Assembly: GCF_031157375.1 (NCBI RefSeq)
Contig: NZ_JAVIFV010000003.1
Location: forward strand, 124,001 to 188,000
DNA: 64,000 bases
Direction: 5' to 3'
Source: Sphingosinicella sp. LHD-64
GTDB lineage: Bacteria; Pseudomonadota; Alphaproteobacteria; Sphingomonadales; Sphingomonadaceae
The position numbers and the translations under genes are program-made. Positions 10,376 through 18,982 of the stretch are shown in pieces. Position 1 is the first letter of the stretch, and every line of letters begins with the position of its first letter. The notes below the pieces were generated by a model that had not been told where the DNA came from, made no database searches, and saw nothing but the letters and a program-made list of their open reading frames with translations.

Positions 10376-10471
10376 TGCCGATTGTTGGATACAAATAGGA
10401 TTTGGCCTGACATGCTGACGACATGACGCTCCACCTCGCAACTCGCGGAGCAAGCCGGTCCCCATCGCTTC

Positions 10472-10530
10472 GAAGTTTCATGTGCGGCCCGGATTTTTTC
10501 GCCCAGGGAAGCTGAAACTTATGAAACTTC
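10472..10530. repeat. Inverted repeat GAAGTTTCAT / ATGAAACTTC
   Basis: Perfect 10-bp arms at 10472-10481 and 10521-10530 are separated by 39 bp. GCGGCCCGG just inside the left arm and CCGGGCCG just outside the right arm are also complementary, and GAAACTT is directly repeated at 10513-10519 and 10523-10529. It could be a folded RNA 3' end for the minus-strand glycosylase gene that stops at 10572, but there is no terminal T-run. Confidence 0.4.
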
Positions 10531-10571
10531 CGGGCCGAATCGCCGAACCATCCGGCCGATCCGGCCCCGAC

Positions 10572-11192
10572 TCACAGCGGCACGATGTGCCGGTGGTGCC
10601 AGGCGAAAATCGCTGCGGCGCCGCGATGGGGGCGCCAGGCTTCGGCGAGGGCGCGGATGTGCTTCTCGGTCGGGTTGGCGTCGTCGAGGCCGAGGATGCG
10701 GCCGATCTCCTGGCGCACCGCCAAGTCGCCCGCCGGCCAGACGTCGGGCCGCCCTTCCGCGAACAGCAGATACACTTCGGCGCTCCAGCGGCCGATCCCC
10801 TTGACCCGGGTCAGCGCTGCGATCGCCTCTTCGTCCTCCCCGGGCAGATGGGCGAAGTCGAGCCGCCCGGACAGCACCTCCTCGGCCAGGCTCTTCACAT
10901 AGGAGATCTTGCCCCAGGAGAGGCCCGCCGCCCTCAGATCCCCGTCGCTGGTCCGCGCGACATTGGCGGGATCGCCGCAGCCTCCGGTCGCGTCCTCGAC
11001 CCGCGCGAGGATCGCCGCGGCCGCCTTGACGCTGACCTGCTGGCTGACGATCGCCTGGAGCAGGGTCCGGTAGCCGCGCGCGCGGATGCGCGGCGGCGGG
11101 TCGCCGATCCGGGCGCGGGCCGCCGTGAAAGCGGGCTCGATCTCGCCCAGCGCATCGAGCGCCGCCGCCAGTCTCTCCGCCGTCAGCTCCAT
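10572..11192 (-). CDS. DNA-3-methyladenine glycosylase II (AlkA-like, HhH-GPD)
   Basis: A 206-residue base-excision enzyme that would remove alkylated bases such as 3-methyladenine. It contains the early QAIVSQQVSVKAA helix, the helix-hairpin-helix LTRVKGIGRWSAEVYLLF (128-144) and the Gly/Pro-rich loop WPAGDLAVR with catalytic D156, all family signatures. It is shorter than E. coli AlkA because it lacks the N-terminal TATA-like domain, as is common. The ATG at 11192 is chosen because GGAG lies just upstream and residues before it have no family similarity. It is divergent from the ferredoxin gene. Confidence 0.88.
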   Translation of the reverse strand: MELTAERLAAALDALGEIEPAFTAARARIGDPPPRIRARGYRTLLQAIVSQQVSVKAAAAILARVEDATGGCGDPANVARTSDGDLRAAGLSWGKISYVKSLAEEVLSGRLDFAHLPGEDEEAIAALTRVKGIGRWSAEVYLLFAEGRPDVWPAGDLAVRQEIGRILGLDDANPTEKHIRALAEAWRPHRGAAAIFAWHHRHIVPL

Positions 11193-11274
11193 GTCCGCTC
11201 CGTCTTGATCCGAAACCCGCCGCCTAGCATAGGCGCACCCGACTCCCTCCCGTTTCTTGCGTTCAAGGATTGCC

Positions 11275-11592
11275 ATGGCCAAGCTCACCATCGTCGGCCG
11301 CGACGGCACCGAGAAGATCGTCGACGGCAAGGTCGGCTGGAGCGTGATGGAGAACATCCGCGACAGCGGCTTCGACGAATTGCTCGCTTTGTGCGGCGGC
11401 TGCTGCTCCTGCGCGACCTGCCACGTCCATGTCGATCCGGACTGGACCGGTCAGGTCGGCGGGCCGAATCCGGACGAGGACGACCTGCTCGACACGTCCG
11501 ACCACAAGAACGAGACCAGCCGCCTTTCCTGCCAGATCCTGTTCACGGAAGGCCTGGACGGCCTCCGCGTCCAGATCGCGCCGGAGGACTAG
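11275..11592 (+). CDS. [2Fe-2S] ferredoxin, adrenodoxin/putidaredoxin type
   Basis: A 105-residue soluble electron carrier. The four cluster ligands are C40, C46, C49 and C86 in LCGGCCSCATCHV and RLSCQ, the same spacing as in putidaredoxin; C43 and C44 are extra. Such ferredoxins commonly serve cytochromes P450 or Rieske oxygenases, but no such partner is nearby. ATG 11275 has AAGGA upstream. Its stop overlaps that of the convergent methyltransferase within a shared CTAG at 11589-11592. Confidence 0.92.
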   Translation: MAKLTIVGRDGTEKIVDGKVGWSVMENIRDSGFDELLALCGGCCSCATCHVHVDPDWTGQVGGPNPDEDDLLDTSDHKNETSRLSCQILFTEGLDGLRVQIAPED

Positions 11593-12329
11593 CGGGCCAC
11601 ACTCGCCGCGTAGAGTGCGATCGCGGCGGCGTTCGACACGTTGAGGCTCTCGATCCTGTCGCTGATCGGCAGCTTCGCCAAAGCGTCGCAATGCGCCTCG
11701 ACATTCTGCCTGATGCCCTCGCCCTCGGCGCCGAGGACCAGCGCGACGCGCGGCGGGCCGAGCGCGTCGGCCAGCATCGTCTCCGCCTCGCCGGCAAGGC
11801 CGATGCGCCAGAAGCCGGCCTCGGCCATCTCGTCGAGCGCGCGGGCGAGGTTCACCACCCGCACCCAGGGCACGGTCTCCAGCGCGCCGGAGGCGGCCTT
11901 GGCGAGCGCGCCCGATTCGCCCGGCGCATGCCGGTCCTGCGTGACGATGCCGAGCGCGTCGAATGCCGCGGCCGAGCGCAGGATCGCGCCGACATTGTGC
12001 GGATCGGTGACCTGGTCGAGCACCAGCAATGGCCGGCCGTCCTCGGCCCCGTCGAGCAGATCGGCGAGCAGGAGGTCGTCGAGCCGCTCGACCTCGGCAA
12101 CGATGCCCTGGTGCGGCGCGTCGCGCGGCACCATCCGGCCGAGATCGGCAACGTCCGCATAGGTGACCGGCACGTCCGGCCGGAGCTCGAGGCCCGCCGC
12201 CGCCTCGCGCGTCGCCCAGATGCGGACGATGTCGCGGTCCGGGTTGGCGAGGGCGGCGGCCACCGCATGCCGCCCCCAGAAGCGCGGACGGTTCTCCGGC
12301 TTGGTCGCCTGGCGTGCCTTGCGCCGCAT
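11589..12329 (-). CDS. rlmB: 23S rRNA 2'-O-ribose methyltransferase, TrmH/RlmB family (SPOUT)
   Basis: A 246-residue SpoU-family enzyme. An N-terminal substrate-binding domain (GRHAVAAALANPDRD) is followed by the SPOUT knot with LDQVTDPHNVGAILRSA, LVLGAEGEGIR and LPISDRIESLNVSNAAAIALY, which form the S-adenosylmethionine pocket. Closest by motif to RlmB, which methylates G2251 of 23S rRNA, though other TrmH-family targets cannot be excluded. Its ATG overlaps the stop of the upstream peptidase gene (TGATG), suggesting coupled translation. Confidence 0.88.
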   Translation of the reverse strand: MRRKARQATKPENRPRFWGRHAVAAALANPDRDIVRIWATREAAAGLELRPDVPVTYADVADLGRMVPRDAPHQGIVAEVERLDDLLLADLLDGAEDGRPLLVLDQVTDPHNVGAILRSAAAFDALGIVTQDRHAPGESGALAKAASGALETVPWVRVVNLARALDEMAEAGFWRIGLAGEAETMLADALGPPRVALVLGAEGEGIRQNVEAHCDALAKLPISDRIESLNVSNAAAIALYAASVAR

Positions 12330-13933
12330 CAGTCCTCCTCGGGATATTCGAACGGGTCGCTCGGCCGCGGCTGGGTCGGCAGCGGCATGCGCGGCAGCGG
12401 CTCGTCGCGGTTGGCGGCATTGAGGAGGAAGCTCGCCATGATGATCGCCGCCTGACGCAGGTCCTCCGGCTTCAGATGGTCGTAGCTGTCCAGGCTGGTG
12501 TGGTGGATGCGGCTGCCATAATCGAGCGGGTCCTGGATGAACTGGTAGCCCGGCACGCCGACCGCCTGCATGTAGACATGGTCGGTGCCCCCGGTGGCGC
12601 GGATGCCGACCGTCGTCGCGCCCATGCTGGCGAAGGGCGCCAGCCAGTCCTGGAAGATCGGCACGGCGGCGACATTGCCCTCGGCATGGATGCCGCGGAT
12701 CTTCCCCGAGCCGTTGTCGAGGTTGAAATAGGCGACGAGGTCGCGATGGCCCGGCTGCGGCGTCAGCGGCCAGCGATAGCGCCAGGTGCGGTTGTCGGGC
12801 AGCCGCGTACGCGCGGGATCGGTCTCCGGCGGCCGGGTGGCCAGATAGCGTTCGGTATAGGCGAGTGAGCCGAGCAGGCCCTGCTCCTCGCCGTTCCACA
12901 AGGCGAAGCGGATGGTCCGCTTCGGGCGCACGCCGAGCCGGGCGAGGATGCGCGCCGCCTCCATCACCACCGCGGTGCCGGCGCCATTGTCCTGTGCGCC
13001 GTCGGCGGCGACCCAGGAATCGAGATGGGCGCCGGCCATGACATAGCCGGCATTGCGGTCGGTGCCCGGAATCTCGGCGAAGATGTTGTAGGAATTGACG
13101 TCCTCGTCGTTGAAGCGGACGTCGTTGGTGATCTCCAGCGTCGGCGGCGCATCGGTCAGCGCGAGGCGCGCGAGCCGGCGATAATCCTCCGCAGCCATCT
13201 CGATCGCCGGCAGGCGCGGCGTCGCGCCGACCTGGTAGAGATAGCCCTCGCCATGGACGAGCCGGCCGTCGCGGCGCGCCATGCGCACCCAGGCGAGCGC
13301 ACCCTCCTCGGCGAGGAAGGCGTCGCGCTCCGCCTCGAAGGACGCCCGCTCGAGATTGCGGGCGACCTCGGCCGGCGAATAGGTGGGCTGGCGGAACTCG
13401 TTGCGCTCGCGCAGGTCCTCATCGCTCAATCGGCGGAACGGGGCCTCGGAGGGCTCCGAGCCGCTGTCGGGCCGCGTGATCAGGACGATCTTGCCGCGCA
13501 GCTTGCCCCGCCATTCGGCGAAGTCCTCGGTCTCGGAAAGCGGCGCGACGATGATGCCGGCGCTGATCGTGCCGTTGGTCGGCGGCGTCCAGGCGATCGG
13601 GATCGCGGTGAGGGTGAGCGGGCGGGGCGCGGTCATCCGCGCGCTCGAGGAGACGATCGACCAGCCGCGGCCGAACTCGAAGCCCTCGGCGCGGACATTG
13701 CTGAGACCCCAGTCGCGGAAGCGCTGCTGGGTCCAGCGCTCGGCCTCGCGCATCTGCGGCGAATTGGTGAGCCGCCCGCCGATCCGGTCAGTGAGGTAGG
13801 CCGCCGTCTCCATCACCTCGCTATGGTTGGTGCCCTGGTCGATGATCCGGTTGATCGCGCTGCGGTCGACCGGCTGGGCAAGGATGGGCGCGGCGGCGAG
13901 CGTGACGGAGAGTGCGGCGGCGACAAGGCGCAT
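12329..13933 (-). CDS. Secreted M28-family zinc metallopeptidase
   Basis: A 534-residue protein with a signal peptide (about 1-19, ending AAAPILAQ) and a peptidase M28 domain. Zinc ligands and catalytic residues appear as AGAHLDSWVAADGAQDNGAG (His and bridging Asp), WNGEEQGLLGS (catalytic Glu pair), NLDNGSG and a late TGGTDHVYM histidine. A protease-associated domain probably fills residues 120-250. It would act as an exported aminopeptidase or carboxypeptidase on peptides. ATG 13933 directly precedes the signal sequence. It is the first gene of a two-gene unit with the methyltransferase. Confidence 0.9.
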   Translation of the reverse strand: MRLVAAALSVTLAAAPILAQPVDRSAINRIIDQGTNHSEVMETAAYLTDRIGGRLTNSPQMREAERWTQQRFRDWGLSNVRAEGFEFGRGWSIVSSSARMTAPRPLTLTAIPIAWTPPTNGTISAGIIVAPLSETEDFAEWRGKLRGKIVLITRPDSGSEPSEAPFRRLSDEDLRERNEFRQPTYSPAEVARNLERASFEAERDAFLAEEGALAWVRMARRDGRLVHGEGYLYQVGATPRLPAIEMAAEDYRRLARLALTDAPPTLEITNDVRFNDEDVNSYNIFAEIPGTDRNAGYVMAGAHLDSWVAADGAQDNGAGTAVVMEAARILARLGVRPKRTIRFALWNGEEQGLLGSLAYTERYLATRPPETDPARTRLPDNRTWRYRWPLTPQPGHRDLVAYFNLDNGSGKIRGIHAEGNVAAVPIFQDWLAPFASMGATTVGIRATGGTDHVYMQAVGVPGYQFIQDPLDYGSRIHHTSLDSYDHLKPEDLRQAAIIMASFLLNAANRDEPLPRMPLPTQPRPSDPFEYPEED

Positions 13934-14007
13934 GGAAGACCCCCTGAACGGAATTGGCGATGCCGGTCTAGGGTCCGCCCTTCCGACAGGCAAGCGCGCC
14001 GCATCCG

Positions 14008-14036
14008 TTGACAGGCGGCTTCCCTTTCGCCAATGG
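14008..14036 (+). promoter_or_regulatory. Possible promoter of tRNA-Tyr
   Basis: A perfect -35 hexamer TTGACA (14008-14013) is followed after 17 bp by a weak -10 candidate CAATGG (14031-14036), about 30 bp before the mature tRNA. The poor -10 keeps this tentative. Confidence 0.3.
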
Positions 14037-14064
14037 AGCCGCCTTCCTATCTAGGCGCTCCCAC

Positions 14065-14151
14065 GGACAGGTGGCCGAGTGGTTAAAGGCAGCAGACTGT
14101 AAATCTGCCCGGGTTTCCCGTACGCTGGTTCGAATCCAGCCCTGTCCACCA
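14065..14151 (+). tRNA. tRNA-Tyr (anticodon GTA)
   Basis: The acceptor stem GGACAGG (14065-14071) pairs with CCTGTCC (14141-14147), followed by discriminator A and an encoded CCA. The anticodon GTA is at 14099-14101 in loop CTGTAAA. A long variable arm (class II tRNA) and GGTTCGAATCC T-arm are present. Length is 87 nt. Confidence 0.97.
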
Positions 14152-14180
14152 CCCTTGAGTCTGAAGCGCGCGCCATCGGC

Positions 14181-15407
14181 TCAGCGGGTGTGCGGCCTGA
14201 GGTCGGCCGGCCGGTCGACTTCGGCGGCAGGTTTGAGCCGTCCACCGCTCAGCACTGTCGCCAGCGCCGGCGACGTCGCCGCCAGCAGGCGGCCGAGGAG
14301 CAAGGTGGCGGCGAGCACCAGCAGCGGCTGCACCAGCAGGAAGACGGGATAGAGCGGCGCGCCAAGCGGCCCGGTCAGCCGGCCGATGAGCGGTCCGCCG
14401 AGCCAGATCATGATCAAGTGCGCACTGAACATCAGGAAGGCGAAAGGCTCGAGGCCGAGCAGAGCTCCGGTAAAGCGGCTGCCGGCGAGGCGCCAAGCGA
14501 TCGACCAGAAGAACAGGGCGGTGACGCAGCGCATCGCGAGGTCGATGGAGGACAGCAGGAGCGGATTGTCCACGCCGCGGGCGATGCCCGCCGTCTCCAG
14601 CCAGATCTGCAGCGCGGCGAGCAGCGCATAGGCGACGCCGGTCACCGCCATCGGCTGCATCGCCACCCAAGCGGCCAGATCGCGGCGGCGGGCGAGAATA
14701 CCGGCAATGAAGAACAACAAGATCGCGGGCCTCAGCAGCAGCACGAAGGCCACGCCCGAAACCGACCAGGCCAGTGCGACCAGAGCCGCGATGCCGAGCG
14801 CCCAATTCGGCAGGCGCATCAGCAGCGGCGCCAGCAGCATGCAGACGAAGAGGTCGCGCAGGAACGACATCTGGACGTTGATGTCGTTCGGGCTGGCGAG
14901 ACAGAGAAGCTCGTCGATCGTCCACCACAAGGTGGTGGGCATCGGCGCCTGGATCCAGCCGAGCCGCGCCGCGCCGGAGACCAGGACGATGGCGAACGCA
15001 TTCCACAGGATCATCGGCAGGATGATGGTCCGGGCCTTCGCCGGCAGGAAGCTTCGCCAGCCGCGCCTGGCCAGGGAGGCCGCGACCAGCCAGCCCGAAA
15101 TGACGCTGAGCAGCGGCACGGCGCCGCGGCCGAGCAGATCGATGAGGGCCCAGCGCAGGATGCCCTGCGGCGTGTCGTTCAGCCGGGCGAGGTCGCCGCC
15201 GGGCAGGCCGGTCCAGGCGTGGACGTAGACGATGCCGAGAATGCACAGCACCCGCGCGATGCCGATGGCCGATGAGAGATGGCGCCGCCGTCCTGCCGAT
15301 ACCGGATCGCGCGCCGTGGATGCTGAAGTCGTCAAAATGCGGGGACTTGTTCCGGACTGGAGGATCCCAGCGTTCCGCCCCGTCCGGAGCCGGTCAACCC
15401 GACGCAC
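14181..15407 (-). CDS. Acyltransferase 3 family membrane protein
   Basis: Up to 408 residues with about ten hydrophobic segments. The first carries the family's essential-histidine motif (IVYVHAW), and SVISGWLVA, FLPAKARTIILPMILWN and FSAHLIMIWLGG fit the acyltransferase-3/OafA-like family, which O-acylates surface polysaccharides or membrane substrates. The start is uncertain: the GTG at 15407 gives about 45 mostly polar residues before the first membrane segment, and a TTG at 15335 would be closer. It runs towards tRNA-Tyr. Substrate unknown. Confidence 0.82.
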   Translation of the reverse strand: MRRVDRLRTGRNAGILQSGTSPRILTTSASTARDPVSAGRRRHLSSAIGIARVLCILGIVYVHAWTGLPGGDLARLNDTPQGILRWALIDLLGRGAVPLLSVISGWLVAASLARRGWRSFLPAKARTIILPMILWNAFAIVLVSGAARLGWIQAPMPTTLWWTIDELLCLASPNDINVQMSFLRDLFVCMLLAPLLMRLPNWALGIAALVALAWSVSGVAFVLLLRPAILLFFIAGILARRRDLAAWVAMQPMAVTGVAYALLAALQIWLETAGIARGVDNPLLLSSIDLAMRCVTALFFWSIAWRLAGSRFTGALLGLEPFAFLMFSAHLIMIWLGGPLIGRLTGPLGAPLYPVFLLVQPLLVLAATLLLGRLLAATSPALATVLSGGRLKPAAEVDRPADLRPHTR

Positions 15408-15473
15408 CCGATTTTCGTACGGACCGGGGCACGAATCCGATCAATGAAGTTCCGGGTGTCTGCCCGCGGTCTT

Positions 15474-15755
15474 TCACTCCGGCCCCTGGGTGCGCGTCAG
15501 AAAGGCCACGATCCGCGAAGACTCCTCGTCGCTCATCTCGGCACCATAATCGCGCATGCGGGTCACCGTCTCGGCCCACTGGGCCTCGGTGCGGCGCGCT
15601 CCGGTGACGAGCGACAGGCTGTGGCAGCCCGCGCAATGCGCCTCGACCAGTGCCTGTCCGGGGTCAGGCCCGGGCGCCGGCGGCGCGGCCGGCGTGCCCG
15701 GGCCTTGCCGGGAGAGGGCGATCAGCCCGACGGACAGACAGACGAACCAGTGCAT
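15474..15755 (-). CDS. Small periplasmic c-type cytochrome
   Basis: A 93-residue protein with an N-terminal hydrophobic export segment (MHWFVCLSVGLIALS) and one haem-attachment motif C-A-G-C-H. A later methionine in RMRDYGAEMS may be the distal ligand. A Pro/Ala-rich linker separates signal and haem domain. It resembles short sorbitol- or quinohaemoprotein-type cytochrome c subunits but has no obvious redox partner nearby. Electron transfer in the periplasm is the likely role. Confidence 0.82.
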   Translation of the reverse strand: MHWFVCLSVGLIALSRQGPGTPAAPPAPGPDPGQALVEAHCAGCHSLSLVTGARRTEAQWAETVTRMRDYGAEMSDEESSRIVAFLTRTQGPE

Positions 15756-15809
15756 CGACGCGGGCTTCTAGGGCGGAACCCGCGTCGCGCCAATGGTGAT
15801 CGGCGACGG

Positions 15810-17561
15810 CTACCAGCCCAGGGTGACGCCGGCACGGCCGCCGGTCGAGCCGCGGACGGTCGACCCCGCGATCCCGCCGCTCACCCACACGCGCTCGGTC
15901 ACCCGGGCGACCATCGCGCCGGAAAAGCCCTGCTCGCCGCGATAGGTGGCGAGGTTGAAGGAAACGGCGAAGCGGCTGTCCGGTGGCATGACCGCGCCGC
16001 CCATCGCCATGGCCGCGGCAATGCCGCCATTGCCGCGCCTGAGGCCGAGATCGAGCGCGGCATCGAGCGCCGATATCTCGCCCTCGATCTCCGTCAGACG
16101 CGCGCCCGCGTCCTGGAGGGCGCTGACGTCGAGGTCGAGCGTGGCGAGATTGCCGGCGAGGTCGCTGGTCACCAGCCTGACCGCGCCGCTCTGCGCGGCG
16201 CGGCTCGCGTCGCTGCCGATGCCCGCGGCGGTGTAGGTCGAGCCTGACGTGCCCAGCGCGATCTGGTTCGCGCGCGTCGCCGAAGCACCCGCACCGATGG
16301 CGACCGACCCGGCCTGGGCAGCGACTGCGCCATTGCCCAGGGCCACCGCGCCGTCCCCGGTGGCGCTGTTGGCATTGCCGATGGCGACTGCGCCGGTACC
16401 GATGGCGCTGTTGTTGGCGCCCAGCGCGACGGCGCCGGTCCCGGTCGCGACATTGGGATCGCCGATCGCGACGGCGCCGTTGCCCGACGCGACATTGCCG
16501 AATCCGATCGACACCGCCTGCCCGTCGACCGCCTGCGCACCGACCCCGATGGCGACCGACTGGGCACCGCTCGCGACACTCGCCTCACCGAGCGCGATCG
16601 CGCCGGCGCCGGTCGCCTGCGGCGCCGCGCCGCTGCCGGTCACGCGGACATAGGCGGTGCCGGCGAGTGCCGCACTGGCGGTCGATTGGGCGACGGACGC
16701 GGCGCTGGCCGCCGCTTCCGCGCTATATTGCGCGATCGCGGCCTCGAGGCGGGCGAGGTCGGCGATGTCCTGGGCGAGGTCGGCCACCGCCACGGCGGCG
16801 CTGGCCGTGATCCGGGCAGCGTCGGCATCGACCTGCGCAGCGTCGGCGGCAACGCGCGCGGCATCGGCCGAAGCCTGCGACGCCGTCCCGCCGGCAAGTG
16901 CGGCGTCTGCGACCGTCCGGGCTGCGTCGGCGCGCGCCCGCGCGTCGATGGCGTCGGCGACGGCCTGATCGGCCCTCGATTGCGCGACGGCGGCATTGGC
17001 GATGGCCTGGTTGGCCGTGCCCTGCGCAGCATTGGCGCTTCCCTGGGCCGTGGCGGCGGCGATGACTGCGCCGTCCGCAGTCGTCTGGGCCGCGGCCACG
17101 TTCTGGTTGGTGGTGAAGAGTTGCCCTCCGGTGACCGCATCCCCGCTGCCGGCTGCCAGCGTGCCGTTCGCGACATTGACGATGCGCCGCTGCGCGCTGG
17201 CGGTGCCGACCGACACAGTGTCAGCGACGTCGGCGACGGCGCCGCTGCCGAGCGCGACCGCGTTGGCTGCGCTCGCCTGGGCGCCCTGCCCGATCGCGGT
17301 CGCATCATTGCCGGTCGCGCTGGCCGAAACGCCGAGTGCGGTCGAGCGCTCGCCCGTCGCCACAGAGCTCGATCCGCAGGCGAACCGGTTGGAGCTCGCG
17401 GTGATGCGTTGCCGGCAGGCGGCGGCGACACTGTTGGGCCCGACATTCGGCGTCACCTGCGCAAGGGCGGGCGTGGCCGGCGCCAAGGTGGCCGTCGCAC
17501 AGAGAAATCGGACCATCGATCCGGCATGGCGGCTCGAGCCGCCCTTGACGCACCGTTTCAT
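15810..17561 (-). CDS. Trimeric autotransporter adhesin (YadA-like)
   Basis: A 583-residue type Vc secretion protein. An extended signal region ends at PATPALAQ. A first YadA head has repeats such as SSVATGERSTALG and ASATGNDATAIGQGA, followed by a neck with IVNVANGTLA and DAVTGGQLF. A long Ala/Asp/Gln coiled-coil stalk spans about 155-310, and a second head about 320-440 repeats the form xxATGxGAVAIG. The C-terminal membrane anchor ends in RAGVTLGW, the aromatic end expected for barrel assembly. ATG 17561 is chosen over 17576 for the GGGGG run 5 bp upstream. The role is surface adhesion or aggregation (family knowledge). Confidence 0.9.
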   Translation of the reverse strand: MKRCVKGGSSRHAGSMVRFLCATATLAPATPALAQVTPNVGPNSVAAACRQRITASSNRFACGSSSVATGERSTALGVSASATGNDATAIGQGAQASAANAVALGSGAVADVADTVSVGTASAQRRIVNVANGTLAAGSGDAVTGGQLFTTNQNVAAAQTTADGAVIAAATAQGSANAAQGTANQAIANAAVAQSRADQAVADAIDARARADAARTVADAALAGGTASQASADAARVAADAAQVDADAARITASAAVAVADLAQDIADLARLEAAIAQYSAEAAASAASVAQSTASAALAGTAYVRVTGSGAAPQATGAGAIALGEASVASGAQSVAIGVGAQAVDGQAVSIGFGNVASGNGAVAIGDPNVATGTGAVALGANNSAIGTGAVAIGNANSATGDGAVALGNGAVAAQAGSVAIGAGASATRANQIALGTSGSTYTAAGIGSDASRAAQSGAVRLVTSDLAGNLATLDLDVSALQDAGARLTEIEGEISALDAALDLGLRRGNGGIAAAMAMGGAVMPPDSRFAVSFNLATYRGEQGFSGAMVARVTERVWVSGGIAGSTVRGSTGGRAGVTLGW

Positions 17562-17682
17562 CACAACCCCCACCATGCCCGCATGAAGCCGCGGGCCACC
17601 CCGTCAAATTACGGCCGGAGGCGCTAAGAAGCCGTTAATCATGAACGCCTAGGCAACCCTGTTCGGTCGCGCCGCGCGCTAG

Positions 17683-18975
17683 CTAGCTGCGCCGGTCTTC
17701 GGTCCCTTCGACGTCGCCGTCGCCGTCGATTTCCCGGCCGATCCGCTCCTCCTGGGCCGCATGATCTCGCGCCGCGGGCGCGAAGCGCAGGAGGACATAG
17801 CCGGCCAGTGCCGACAGCAGCGAGCCGAGCAGGATGCCGACCTTGGCCTCCTCGGCGAGCTCGGGCCGACCGGGGAAGGCGAGCCCGCCGATGAACAGGC
17901 TCATGGTGAAGCCGATGCCGCACAGGATGGAGACGGCGTAGATCTGCAGCCAGGTCGCACCCCTGAGCTTGCCGGCGAGGCCCATCCGGACCGACAGCCA
18001 CACCGCGCCGAAGATGCCGAGCTGCTTGCCGAGGAACAGGCCGGCGGCGATGCCGAGCGGCAGCGGCGCCAGGACGGCACCGAGGCCGAGCCCCGCCAGC
18101 GACACGCCGGCATTGGCAAAGCCGAAGACCGGCACGATGGCGAAGGCGACCCAAGGCGCCAGCCCATGCTCCAGGCGGTGCAGCGGCGAATCGACCGCGT
18201 CGGGCGCTCCCGGCGTCTTCTTGATCGGGATCGCGATCGCGGCGAGGACGCCCGCCACCGTCGCATGGACGCCGGAGAGCAGCACTACGTACCAGAGCAA
18301 GGCGGCGGCGATCAGATAGGGCCAGAGCCGCATCACGCCCATCCGCCCCATCGCGAACATGGCAGCGAGGATCGCCGCGGCCGCGGCGAGCGCGGCGAGC
18401 TTGAGCGAGGCCGTATAGGCGATCGCGATGATCGCCACCGCGCCGAGATCGTCGGCGATCGCGACCGTCGTCAGGAAGAGCTTGAGCGAGGTCGGCGCAC
18501 GCTTGCCGAGCAGTGCCAGCACGCCGATCGCGAAGGCGATATCGGTCGCCGCCGGGATCGCCCAGCCATTGTAGAGGTCCGGCAGGTCGCGCACGACGGC
18601 GAGATAGATGAGTGCGGGCAGGATCATCCCGGCCGCCGCCGCGATCACCGGCAGGCGGCGCTTGTCCCAGCTGGCGAGATTGCCGTCGACGAACTCGCGT
18701 TTGATCTCCAGCCCGACGAGCAGGAAGAAGACCGCCATCAGGCCGTCGTTGATCCACAAATGGACCGTCATCGGGCCGAGCTTGGGGGTCAGCACCGGCC
18801 CGGTCTCGGCGTGGAGCAGGTCGTGATAGGCGTGGGCGAGGCCGCTGTTCGCGACGATCAGCGCCAGCGCCGCCGCACCCATCAGCAGGATGCCGCCCGC
18901 CGCCTCGCTGGCGAGGAAGTGGCGCAGCGCCGATCGTGCGCGCTTGGGAACGACCCTGGGCAGAACGTCGACCAT
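17683..18975 (-). CDS. nhaA: Na+/H+ antiporter NhaA
   Basis: A 430-residue inner-membrane protein with about twelve membrane segments. The ion-binding aspartate pair lies in TVAIADDLGAVAIIA, and WINDGLMAVFFLLVGLEIKRE and PAATDIAFAIGVLALLG are family-diagnostic. It exchanges external protons for internal Na+, controlling pH and sodium. The start ATG 18975 lies 7 bp after the actP stop, so it shares an operon with a sodium-coupled symporter. Upstream in-frame codons belong to the actP region. The C-terminal tail is acidic and polar. Confidence 0.95.
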   Translation of the reverse strand: MVDVLPRVVPKRARSALRHFLASEAAGGILLMGAAALALIVANSGLAHAYHDLLHAETGPVLTPKLGPMTVHLWINDGLMAVFFLLVGLEIKREFVDGNLASWDKRRLPVIAAAAGMILPALIYLAVVRDLPDLYNGWAIPAATDIAFAIGVLALLGKRAPTSLKLFLTTVAIADDLGAVAIIAIAYTASLKLAALAAAAAILAAMFAMGRMGVMRLWPYLIAAALLWYVVLLSGVHATVAGVLAAIAIPIKKTPGAPDAVDSPLHRLEHGLAPWVAFAIVPVFGFANAGVSLAGLGLGAVLAPLPLGIAAGLFLGKQLGIFGAVWLSVRMGLAGKLRGATWLQIYAVSILCGIGFTMSLFIGGLAFPGRPELAEEAKVGILLGSLLSALAGYVLLRFAPAARDHAAQEERIGREIDGDGDVEGTEDRRS

Positions 18976-18982
18976 CGTCTCG

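Larger units (their letters stand above)
10136..10571. other. Gene-poor intergenic region with repeats and hairpins
   Basis: I see no credible gene in these 436 bp. They hold two further copies of the GGGTCGAAAGC-type repeat, a GC-rich hairpin CCCCTCCC-tgcaa-GGGAGGGG at 10323-10343 between them, and a longer inverted repeat at 10472-10530. Short frames here have no codon bias, ribosome site or recognisable product. Confidence 0.6.

Noticed and set aside
10156-10465. Short frames on both strands in the repeat-rich gap
   Set aside because: They consist of repeat sequence, have no ribosome site or coding bias, and overlap each other.
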